Source of the DNA: Acidobacteriota bacterium
GTDB taxonomy: Bacteria > Acidobacteriota > UBA890 > WLXD01
Assembly (NCBI GenBank): GCA_012103255.1
Contig: WLXD01000008.1
Span: forward strand, 42,596 to 106,595
Direction: 5' to 3'
Length of the DNA stretch: 64,000 nt
The translations under genes and the position numbers were made by a program. The notes under the pieces are model-generated. The model made no database searches. It saw only the letters and a program-made list of their open reading frames with translations, and had not been told where the DNA came from. Within the stretch, counting starts at the first letter, position 1, and each line of letters starts with the position of its first letter. Of this stretch, positions 43,687 to 51,200 are shown piece after piece.

Positions 43687-44589
43687 ATGCACGAACTCGC
43701 CCACCCTCTGGCATCGCACTCCCGGCAACGAAACGGTCACCCGACTCGGACTCGACTGCTGGCCCGGATCGGATTGTTAGCACTCCTGTGGACGACGCCG
43801 CTGGTGGCGCAGCAAGACGGATCGACCGAGCTCGGCTTTCAACCGGCTGGACTCGTTCTCGTGAACATCGAGTTTGCGGATGCCACGTCGATTCCGGATC
43901 AAACGGCCGCCTACACCGCCGCGCGCGCTGCCGCCCTGGAGCTGGGCGCTGTCGCTGTCGTGACTCCCGTCGCGACACTCCCGTTCGGCCCGCGTATCGC
44001 GATGATGCTCGCGATCCCCGGAGTGGAAGGGAACCCGTGGGAGGGCGGGCAGTTGCCGCTGCTGAATCCCGTGCATCCGGAATATCTGGACATGCTCGGA
44101 ATTCCGGTGCTCGAAGGACGCGGCCTGCTCCCCTCCGACAACACGCCCACGTCGCCGCCCGTGGTGGTTGTTGAGCGACGTCTCGCCGAACTCGCCTGGC
44201 CGGATGGCGACGCCCTGGGCAAATGCTTCCACGTCGTGAGTCCTCGGCCGCAAAGCGGAGGGGGTCGGATGCGGCAACGCACGGCCGACCCGAGCGCTGA
44301 GACAACGGCGGGCGGAAGTTCAGATCTTCCGTGCTTCGAGATCGTGGGAATCGCTGGAGACTCGATGCCAGATGCCGGCGACCAGCCGTTCGTCACGATG
44401 CAGTACTACATGCCGACGGCCACGGTCCCTCTTCCGGATGGTTTCGAAACCGTCCCTGTATGGGGACTGCTAGCGAAGATGGACGAATCGGGCGACGCGC
44501 TCGCCGCGCTGAGGAGCGCGGTCGCCGAGAGTTCCGCTGTGGTGCGAGACGTCGACGTCACGACCCTGGCCGACTTCATCGCTCGCTAG
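43687..44589 (+). CDS. secreted stand-alone ADOP/MacB periplasmic-domain protein
   Basis: From the ATG at 43687 the 300-residue product has a signal peptide (RTRLLARIGLLALLWTTPLVA, then QQDG) and no membrane helix. Its body matches the second periplasmic domain of the neighbouring ADOP permease: ATLPFGPRIAM vs ATIPFGPRVVL, LLNPVHPEYLDMLGIPVLEGRG vs LNPVYPEYFDLLGIRLTRGRA, AWPDGDALGKCF vs LWPNGDPLDKCV, and an ending VRDVDVTTLADFI vs VRFVDVRPYADLI. The two cysteines (KCF and LPCFEIVG) are conserved in both. So this is a soluble, exported copy of the sensor/coupling domain without any transport part. It is divergent from PadR-ADOP 3. Role is unknown; a decoy, partner or regulator of the permease is plausible. 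Confidence 0.75.
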   Translation: MHELAHPLASHSRQRNGHPTRTRLLARIGLLALLWTTPLVAQQDGSTELGFQPAGLVLVNIEFADATSIPDQTAAYTAARAAALELGAVAVVTPVATLPFGPRIAMMLAIPGVEGNPWEGGQLPLLNPVHPEYLDMLGIPVLEGRGLLPSDNTPTSPPVVVVERRLAELAWPDGDALGKCFHVVSPRPQSGGGRMRQRTADPSAETTAGGSSDLPCFEIVGIAGDSMPDAGDQPFVTMQYYMPTATVPLPDGFETVPVWGLLAKMDESGDALAALRSAVAESSAVVRDVDVTTLADFIAR

Positions 44590-44685
44590 GCTGCGGCGCC
44601 CTGGGAAACCCGCCGAGTAGGCTGACTGACGCGGCAGACATGTCGCGCATGACGCGCCGCCTCGAGCACTGCGTAGACTCCCTCC

Positions 44686-46257
44686 ATGGGTACGATCCGG
44701 ATCGGCGATTGGCGCGTGGACCGCGACACTGGTGAAGCGAGTCGAGGGCAAGACCGCGCACGGCTCGAGCCGAAGGCGACAGTGGTGTTGTCGACGCTGG
44801 CGTCGCGTCGAGGTGAGCTCGTCACCAAAGCCGAGCTACTGGAGGCAGCATGGCCGCGAACTGCGGTCAGCGATGACGTGCTGTGGCGCGCCATCGGGCA
44901 GTTGCGTCGGCTGCTGGAAGAGGACCCGTCGGCACCACAATGGATCGAAACGCTGCCGCGTCGCGGCTATCGACTGGCGCCGCAACCGGCGCCTCCTCAG
45001 CGCGCCGCGACGGCACGATGGCGTCGGTGGGCCGTCGCCGCTGGCATCAGCGTGGTGACGCTGACTGCGCTCTGGCAGACCGCAGGGTCGAGCACAGATC
45101 CAGCTACGACTTCGGCGACGCACACTGCGTCGGACCCACGCACGTGGAGCGCCGATTCGTTCGTACAGCTCGGCCGCGAGGCATACGCGGGCCGCGGACG
45201 CGACGACCTGATCCGGGCTGCGTTGTTGTTTCAGCAGGCACTCGACCGCGATCCCGAACATGCGCTCGCGTGGGCCGGCATGGCCGATGCCCACAGCGCC
45301 AAGGTGTCGTGGCACCGAGGGAGCGGTGCGGATGCGGCGACCGCGCTCGAGGCTGCGCTTCGCGCGATCAGCCTCGACCCCGACCGCGCCGAGACGCACA
45401 AGGCATTGGGGTTCGCGCGGGGAATCAGCGGAGACGTGGAAGGCGCCGCGCTCGCCTATCGCCGCGCACTGGATATCCAGCCCGACTACCTCGATGCGGC
45501 CAACAACCTGGCGCTCATCGAGGGCACGCTCGGACGCTACGGCGCGACCGTAGAAGCTCTTCTGGGAGTACGAGCCTCCGGGCAGGCGCGCGCGGTAGTG
45601 CTCAACAATCTCGGCGAGGCGCTGATCCGACTTGGCGCATACGACCGCGCCGAGGACCTGCTCGCTCAGGCCGCCACGCTCGTGCCCGACTCGGTGGCCA
45701 CCGCCGAGGGCCGCGTCCGCGCCGCGTGGTTGGCTGGCAATGATGCGCTGGCCCAGGAACGCGTCGACGCGGCGCTCGCGTGGGCACCGGGTTCAGCGCC
45801 CCTTCTGAACGCCGCCGCGGACATCGCACTTACGGAGGGTGACTGGAAACGCGCCGCGCATCTGCTCGACCGTTCCATCGAGATCGACACGCGCAGCCGC
45901 AATGCAGTGGCCACCATCCGGCGGGCCTGGCTCGCGCGCAGTGACGGCGCCGAGAGCCCGGAGCTACCGTTCACCACGGAAGCGCTCGAGGCATCCGCGA
46001 CCCAATCCCGGAGCTGGCGCACTGCCGCGCTCGTGGCGCAGTTCCACGCCGCCCTCGGCGCCCCGGAGCGGGCTGCGGAATGGCTACAGGAAGCCGCACA
46101 CCGTGGCTACGTCGATGTGGGTTGGCTGAGCCTCGACCCGCTGTTTGCCGAGACGCTCCGGACCCCGGCCGCGAGCCAGCTGCTTGATCGAGAACGCGCG
46201 CAGCTGGAGGCGAGCAGAGCCGAGGCCCTCGCCGCGCTCAACGCGGCCACGCCATAG
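44686..46257 (+). CDS. CadC/ToxR-like winged-helix regulator with membrane anchor and TPR domain
   Basis: A 523-residue protein with an OmpR/PhoB-type winged helix at about 5-98 (RARLEPKATVVLSTLASRRGELVTKAELLEAAW, LPRRGYRLAP), one transmembrane helix (about 112-128) and a periplasmic TPR region to the C-terminus (AWAGMADAHSAKVSW, AETHKALGFARGISGD, YLDAANNLALIEG). This is the CadC-like one-component layout: a DNA-binding head in the cytosol and a sensory TPR in the periplasm. Targets are not evident; the adjacent amidohydrolase is convergent. Confidence 0.88.
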   Translation: MGTIRIGDWRVDRDTGEASRGQDRARLEPKATVVLSTLASRRGELVTKAELLEAAWPRTAVSDDVLWRAIGQLRRLLEEDPSAPQWIETLPRRGYRLAPQPAPPQRAATARWRRWAVAAGISVVTLTALWQTAGSSTDPATTSATHTASDPRTWSADSFVQLGREAYAGRGRDDLIRAALLFQQALDRDPEHALAWAGMADAHSAKVSWHRGSGADAATALEAALRAISLDPDRAETHKALGFARGISGDVEGAALAYRRALDIQPDYLDAANNLALIEGTLGRYGATVEALLGVRASGQARAVVLNNLGEALIRLGAYDRAEDLLAQAATLVPDSVATAEGRVRAAWLAGNDALAQERVDAALAWAPGSAPLLNAAADIALTEGDWKRAAHLLDRSIEIDTRSRNAVATIRRAWLARSDGAESPELPFTTEALEASATQSRSWRTAALVAQFHAALGAPERAAEWLQEAAHRGYVDVGWLSLDPLFAETLRTPAASQLLDRERAQLEASRAEALAALNAATP

Positions 46258-46266
46258 GCCCGCAGT

Positions 46267-47673
46267 TCACCGATCGAACTTGTCGATGAGACGCTGCGTT
46301 CGCTCGGCGAATTCACGCTTGGCGAGCCACTGTCCTCGCAGCATCATGCCCTCGAGGCGGCGTAGGTTGGCCAACTTCCGCAGAGGATTGCCGCGCACCA
46401 GGATCATGTCGGGCCGCTTGCCGACTTCAACTGTTCCCTGCTTGTCGACCGTCTCCAGAAACTCGGCCGCGTTGCGCGTGGCGATCGTCAAGATCTCGAG
46501 CGACGAGAAGCCTGCCTCCGCGAAGCTCTGCATTTCCTCGTGTAGCGACAGGCCATGGAGTTTGTAGGGAAGCTCCGGGTCGCCCCCCATGAGCAGCCTC
46601 ACGCCATGATCCTGCAGCGCTCGCGTGAGGCGGTACTGGAATCGGTAGCGCTCTTCCCAGAACTCAGGCTGGCCGGCGTTGGACGGCGGTGCATCGCGAA
46701 CCCAGATGCCGCGCATGATCTGCGGCACGAACCGAATCCAGGGTTGGTTGTTCAGCGCTTCGAGATGCGCGGGATCAAACCGTTCCGCTGTGTGCTTGGA
46801 GAGCGCGATCGTCGGCGTCACCCAGACGTCGTGCTCGATCAGCTTCGCGGCGACGCCGGCGAACTCGCTGTCATCACCCGGCGAGGCGCGCCCCGGGCGC
46901 GTGAACGCCGTTTCCGACAGTTCGAACGCATGTGAGATCTGGTCATGACCATCGCCCAGCATCAGGTCGAGCGTGCTCCCCTTGCGCGGTGAGTGGCCCA
47001 GGATCGTGAGTCCGAGCTCCCGCGCCGCCGACTTGATCCGCTCGTACGTCTCCGCGGCCATGGGGTTGTAGACCTTCACAGCGTCGTAGCCCTCGGCCGC
47101 GTATCGACGCACGAGTTCCTCTGCGCGATCGGGCGTATCGACGGTGGGCTCCCGCATGATCGGACCGGACGAATACAGCCGCGGCCCGAAGTCGTCGCCG
47201 CGGGCCAGTCGCACCTGCATCTCGGGAGGGGAGATGACGCGTCGACCCGCGCCATCCTGAGAGAAGCCATGCATGTTGTAGATCGTCGTAACGCCGTGAA
47301 TCATGAACAGGTCGTAGAGATCGGTCGGCTCTACGCCGACGTTCGAGGGAATCCACGTCATGTGCGCATGCATGTCGGCCAGTCCCGGCAGCAGGTAGCG
47401 GCCACGACCGTTCACGATCGTGGCGCCTCGCGGGATGTCGACCGGGTTCCGCTTCGAGGGTTTGGCGATGGTGTCGATCACGCCGTTGCGCACGAGCACG
47501 GTCTGCCGCTTCAGAACCGCCGGCGCCCCCTCGACCATCGTGATCACGTTGACCTTCGTGATCGCCACCCAATCGGGGGCGGCCGCGCCGGTGTTGCCGT
47601 TGGGAGCAACGATAGAAACCAGCGCGGCCAAGATCAGCAGCCGTAGGGTCAGTGGCCGACGGAACAAGTTCAT
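46267..47673 (-). CDS. secreted metal-dependent amidohydrolase
   Basis: The 468-residue protein has a signal peptide (TLRLLILAALVSIVAP) and the amidohydrolase composite/TIM-barrel fold: the early strand KVNVITMVEG, metal-binding H102-x-H104 in GLADMHAHMT, Lys-region AVKVYNPMAA, ILGHSPRKG, ISHAFE and the C-terminal Asp of GGDPELPYK, then VEVGKRPDMILVRGNPL. Family members hydrolyse amide or ester bonds in imidazolonepropionate, dipeptides or lactones; the substrate is not deducible. Convergent with the CadC-like regulator (9 bases apart). Confidence 0.88.
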   Translation of the reverse strand: MNLFRRPLTLRLLILAALVSIVAPNGNTGAAAPDWVAITKVNVITMVEGAPAVLKRQTVLVRNGVIDTIAKPSKRNPVDIPRGATIVNGRGRYLLPGLADMHAHMTWIPSNVGVEPTDLYDLFMIHGVTTIYNMHGFSQDGAGRRVISPPEMQVRLARGDDFGPRLYSSGPIMREPTVDTPDRAEELVRRYAAEGYDAVKVYNPMAAETYERIKSAARELGLTILGHSPRKGSTLDLMLGDGHDQISHAFELSETAFTRPGRASPGDDSEFAGVAAKLIEHDVWVTPTIALSKHTAERFDPAHLEALNNQPWIRFVPQIMRGIWVRDAPPSNAGQPEFWEERYRFQYRLTRALQDHGVRLLMGGDPELPYKLHGLSLHEEMQSFAEAGFSSLEILTIATRNAAEFLETVDKQGTVEVGKRPDMILVRGNPLRKLANLRRLEGMMLRGQWLAKREFAERTQRLIDKFDR

Positions 47674-47778
47674 TGATGAAACCGAGGGGATGAAGCGAGG
47701 AGCACGACCCTAGGCGCCTCGGCGCTGCCTGCGCCATGCCCTCGGCCAAACCTCGGCACGGCTTCGGTCCCAATAGGG

Positions 47779-49125
47779 CTATTCCGGCACGAAGATCGGG
47801 TCCGAGCCCGTGCGCGACATCACGAACTCGGGGAAGCCGTCGCCGTCGAGATCCACGAAGCCGCTGACCGTCTGCGCGAACCGGCTGTCCTTGGCGCCTT
47901 TGACTCGACGGGTTCGTTTGCCATCGAGTCCGAAGAAGTCGAGCACGCCGCGCCCTTTGCTATCGGAAACGATGAGGATCCGCTGTTCGGTGCCGGCCAA
48001 CGTGGCCGAGCTCGCCAGCGTGATGCCTAGCCGCTCGCCCTTCTTCTTGCCCTGCCACCGCATCAGCTCCGTACCGTCAACGCTTGAGAATGCGAACACG
48101 ATGCCCGTGTCGACCTTGCGGGCCGACTTGTCGGCGGCCGGCGCGGACACCAGAAGGTCTCGTACGCCGTCGCCATCAAGATCGAAGATCGAGGCGGCGG
48201 CAAACCCGAACTGCTCGGCGCCCGCCGGCGCTTCGATGCGACGGATCTCGGCACCGGTCGCGGACGACAGCAAGATCACCACGCCCGCCACGCCTTCGGC
48301 TGCCGAACCCGGCGCCGACACCCAGAAGTCGATCAGCCCATCGCCGTCGTGGTCGTCGGCAAGTGTCAGCGCATAGCCGAATCGAGCGTAGTTGTGCGGG
48401 CCTTCGATGCGGTACAGCTGCCGTGAGGTGAGAGTCGAGAACACATACACGGCTCCTCGCTCGGGTGACTTTTTCTTGCGCGTCTCGAGCGGCGCGGCCA
48501 CCGCGAAGTCCAGTGCACGCGACGAGTCGCCGTCGATATCCTCGAAGAGGTTCATCACACGCCAGCCGAAGAGTGCGTCCTTGCGGCCCCGAATGCGGTA
48601 CTGCTCGGTGATGGCCTGGTCGCCGGTAACGATCACCGTGCCGACGTCGCCGGCTTCAGGAACGCCAGGGGCGCCGTAGGTCCACCAGCTCAGCGGAGCT
48701 CCGGTGGGATGTCCGAGCACCGTGGACGACTGGCCGAAGCGACGCACCGGACCACCGGGCAATGCGTCACCAGCGAGCCGGTTGAGTTCGGCCCCGGTTG
48801 CCGGATCGAACAAGATGATGCCCCCGAACGGCGAACCGCCGCCCGGATCCGGATTGGACGCCGGGGCGCCCACCACCAGATCGCGCTGTCCAGGGCGAAT
48901 GATCGTGTCGACGCCAAGCGAGGCGCCGAAGTCCTCGCCCGGTGCGGCGCCATAGGTCTGCACCACCGAGCCGGTGCGCGTTGAAACCGCGTCGACCTCG
49001 CCGCCGGCCGCAAGAAACGAGGAGGAAGCGTGTGCACCGCTCGCCACAGAAGCCAGAGTGAGCGCACCAGTCACCGGGACAACAATCGCCAGCGCGGCGG
49101 ACGCCCGCGGCCTGTTCCAACGCAT
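47779..49125 (-). CDS. secreted FG-GAP (integrin-alpha-like) repeat protein
   Basis: From the ATG at 49123-49125 the 448-residue protein has a signal peptide (ASAALAIVVPVTGALTLAS) and six to seven FG-GAP repeats with calcium loops, such as DDHDGDGLIDFWVSAPG, DLDGDGVRDLLVSAPA and DLDGDGFPEFVMSR. It would fold as a seven-bladed beta-propeller on the cell surface or in the periplasm and bind an unknown ligand. Unlike the CRTAC1 gene it has no UnbV domain and its frame is intact. Single-gene unit. Confidence 0.82.
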   Translation of the reverse strand: MRWNRPRASAALAIVVPVTGALTLASVASGAHASSSFLAAGGEVDAVSTRTGSVVQTYGAAPGEDFGASLGVDTIIRPGQRDLVVGAPASNPDPGGGSPFGGIILFDPATGAELNRLAGDALPGGPVRRFGQSSTVLGHPTGAPLSWWTYGAPGVPEAGDVGTVIVTGDQAITEQYRIRGRKDALFGWRVMNLFEDIDGDSSRALDFAVAAPLETRKKKSPERGAVYVFSTLTSRQLYRIEGPHNYARFGYALTLADDHDGDGLIDFWVSAPGSAAEGVAGVVILLSSATGAEIRRIEAPAGAEQFGFAAASIFDLDGDGVRDLLVSAPAADKSARKVDTGIVFAFSSVDGTELMRWQGKKKGERLGITLASSATLAGTEQRILIVSDSKGRGVLDFFGLDGKRTRRVKGAKDSRFAQTVSGFVDLDGDGFPEFVMSRTGSDPIFVPE

Positions 49126-49258
49126 GTTGGAAGTCTCCCAGGGGTGTGGGCGCGAGGTTCGATCAACGATCCCAGACCCCGCGCCGCTCAACCTAGCACG
49201 CAGTTTCGCCACCTCCCGTGAGGTGCATTACAGCGAGTGTTGTTCTCGAAATTCGGAA

Positions 49259-49279
49259 TACATATTTTATGATGTACAT
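49259..49279. promoter_or_regulatory. AT-rich promoter/operator before the nucleotidyltransferase-HTH pair
   Basis: TACAT (49259-49263) and ATGTA (49272-49276) are inverted; ATGTACAT (49272-49279) is a perfect 8-bp palindrome; a TATGAT -10 box sits at 49268-49273. The strong AT drop relative to surroundings and the 14-base leader to the ATG suggest an autoregulated toxin-antitoxin promoter. Confidence 0.45.
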
Positions 49280-49293
49280 GATAAATTATGTGA

Positions 49294-49905
49294 ATGAAGA
49301 ACCTCCAAACCCACCGCGCGAGACTGTCGGAGGCCGCCTCGATTCCCGACCGTGCACTCCGCGCGCTTTCGGTAGCGGCGGTGATCGGCGACGCGCTCGC
49401 GCGCGCCGGCGCCATGCCGGTACTCGTGGGTGGGGGGGCTGTGGAGATCTATTCGCGCTCGGCCTATACGACTCGAGATCTGGACTTTGTCGTCGGCCCG
49501 ATCGACCGCGTTACGAAGCCGATGCAGCTGCTCGGATTCGAGAAGGAGGGCCGGCACTGGATCGAGTCCCGTCTCGGGATCGCGGTGGAATTCCCTGGCA
49601 CCGTGCTAGGGCCGGCGGAGTCGATCGAGATCGAGGTGCACGGGATGCAGCTTCACGTCATAGCCGTGGAGGACCTCATCGTCGACCGTCTCGCAAGCTG
49701 GAAGCACTGGCACTGGAATCCGGACGGCGCGGCCGCGGCGATCCTGCTGGCGTTGCACGAAGACCTCGATAGCGAACGCCTAGAGAAGCGAGCACAACAA
49801 GAAGACGTGTTGGATGCGCTCGAGAGCATCCGTGCGGCAGCCCTGGAACAAGCGGAGCTGAGCGATGAACTACTCACGCAGCTACGCGAACGTCTGACCC
49901 GCTAA
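49294..49905 (+). CDS. nucleotidyltransferase-fold protein, candidate toxin
   Basis: A 203-residue protein with the nucleotidyltransferase core: GGGAVEIYS at 46-54, then TRDLDFVV (D62-L-D64 as metal ligands) and later IEIEVHG supplying a third acidic residue, followed by a helical part (VEDLIVDRLASWKHWHW). This is the AbiEii/DUF6036-type minimal nucleotidyltransferase. It is followed 13 bases downstream by an HTH gene, as in MNT/AbiE-like toxin-antitoxin modules. AMP or NMP transfer to tRNA or protein is known for relatives and is only inferred here. Confidence 0.7.
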   Translation: MKNLQTHRARLSEAASIPDRALRALSVAAVIGDALARAGAMPVLVGGGAVEIYSRSAYTTRDLDFVVGPIDRVTKPMQLLGFEKEGRHWIESRLGIAVEFPGTVLGPAESIEIEVHGMQLHVIAVEDLIVDRLASWKHWHWNPDGAAAAILLALHEDLDSERLEKRAQQEDVLDALESIRAAALEQAELSDELLTQLRERLTR

Positions 49906-49918
49906 CCCTGGAGCCACC

Positions 49919-50302
49919 ATGACCTTCAAGAACCTGGCGGAGTGGGAACAGAAGAGCGCGGCGTGGGCAAAAACCGTCGAGCGGATGATTCCCAAAGGGG
50001 GCTACCCCGGGAAACGGCTGCGTCCGCGCGACCCCGACGAAGAACGTGCCTTGCGTCGCCTTGGCGTCGACCGGCAGAAACCGTTCGGGCAAGCCGACGA
50101 ACGCGCCGACGCGGCGCTTCAGATTCGCATGGCCCGCGCCGCCGCTGGGCTGTCGCAGGTAGAACTCGCACGACGCATGGGTGTGAGCCAGCAACAGGTG
50201 CAACGACTCGAAGACCCGGACAAGTCGAACCCTACCGTCGCGACGTTGCGCTCGATCGCCAGAGCGTTGGGGCGCCGCGTGGAGATTCGATTCGCACCCT
50301 AG
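49919..50302 (+). CDS. Xre-type HTH protein, candidate antitoxin
   Basis: A 127-residue protein with about 65 N-terminal residues of unknown fold (EWEQKSAAWAKTVERMIPKGG) and a C-terminal HTH_3 domain (AARAAAGLSQVELARRMGVSQ, QVQRLEDPD, ATLRSIARALGRRVEIRF). The N-terminal part likely contacts the preceding nucleotidyltransferase. Start ATG follows GGAGCCACC. Together they make a plausible, non-canonical toxin-antitoxin pair. Confidence 0.75.
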   Translation: MTFKNLAEWEQKSAAWAKTVERMIPKGGYPGKRLRPRDPDEERALRRLGVDRQKPFGQADERADAALQIRMARAAAGLSQVELARRMGVSQQQVQRLEDPDKSNPTVATLRSIARALGRRVEIRFAP

Positions 50303-50384
50303 CCAAGTAGGTCGCCGACGCGGCCACCATGACGTTGATGGCGGGACCACTCAGCTCCCGCGCCTGAGCCCGGGTCCGTTCCTT

Positions 50385-50699
50385 CTAGCCCTGAGCTACC
50401 CCAGTCCAGGCAACAATGCGTCGGACCTCATCGGCCGCTGAGCGCCGTGCCAGACGCAGCTCGTAGTCGGACTGAAGGCCGGTCCAGATCTCCGGTGGGA
50501 CGGCGAAGAATGTCCCGAGCCGCAGGGCGGTGTCTGCGGTGATGGCGCGCTTCCCGTTGACGATCTCGCTGATCCGCCCCGGCGGCACGAAGAGCTCGCG
50601 AGCGAGGCGATTGATGCTCACTCCGCTGGGCTTCATGAATTCCTCGAGCAATACCTCACCGGGGTGGATGGGCTCGAGCCTCGTTTCGTTCTTCGCCAT
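50385..50699 (-). CDS. higA: HigA family antitoxin
   Basis: From ATG 50697-50699, 104 residues with the HigA/VapI signature: LEPIHPGEVLLEEFMKPSGVS, an HTH (INRLARELFVPPGRISEIVNGKRAI) and TALRLGTFFAVPPEIWTGLQSDYELR. It follows the HigB toxin gene by seven bases (toxin first, as usual for this system). It binds the toxin and the promoter. Confidence 0.95.
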   Translation of the reverse strand: MAKNETRLEPIHPGEVLLEEFMKPSGVSINRLARELFVPPGRISEIVNGKRAITADTALRLGTFFAVPPEIWTGLQSDYELRLARRSAADEVRRIVAWTGVAQG

Positions 50700-50706
50700 T
50701 GCACCC

Positions 50707-50985
50707 TCAGTGATAGTCAACGATTTCAACCTCGAAGACTTCGCCGCGCTTCCAGCGGAAACAGATCCGCCACTGGTTGTTGATCCCGATGCTGTAGCTA
50801 CCCCGCCGCGCACCCTTGAGTGCCTCCAACCGGTTGCCGGGAGGAACCCGGAGGTCGTCAAGCCGGCGGGCCTGGTCGAGGTAGATGAGTTTCCGTCGGG
50901 CTACCCGTTCGATGCCGCCGAACCGGCCCACGGCGCGATCATCGAACAACCGCGCGGTGTCTCTACAGCGGAACGAACGGATCAC
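50707..50985 (-). CDS. higB: HigB family (RelE-like) mRNA interferase toxin
   Basis: 92 residues with the HigB plan: MIRSFRCRDTARLF, FGGIERVARRKLIYLDQA, DLRVPPGNRLEALKG and the C-terminal YSIGINNQWRICFRW-VEIVDYH. HigB cleaves mRNA on the ribosome. First gene of the HigBA operon, with a 215-base upstream region shared divergently with the amidohydrolase gene. Confidence 0.95.
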   Translation of the reverse strand: MIRSFRCRDTARLFDDRAVGRFGGIERVARRKLIYLDQARRLDDLRVPPGNRLEALKGARRGSYSIGINNQWRICFRWKRGEVFEVEIVDYH

Positions 50986-51200
50986 CGCTCTTCACATCTA
51001 TAATGCCGCGCGTAATACCCGTTGCGCAATATCAACATGCACTCCTTCCACGCGGGCGGCCCCATGACTGCCCAGACGGCCACACGACCGCGTCATCAGG
51101 CCCGCATCAAGGAAGTCGAGGCCTGGAATCGCTAGAATGCCGGCGCACGCGAACACCGACTCGTTCGCGGCCCTGACTTCGAGTCCCTGGAGACTGATCG

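Noticed and set aside
43597..43740. N-terminal extension of PadR module 3
   Set aside because: It would cross the operator region and the divergent gene; GTG 43596 has a good ribosome site and fits the paralogues.
51036..51134. 32-residue plus-strand frame (starts MHSFHAGGPM)
   Set aside because: Too short, no ribosome site and no recognisable similarity; may be a remnant in the HigB-amidohydrolase gap.
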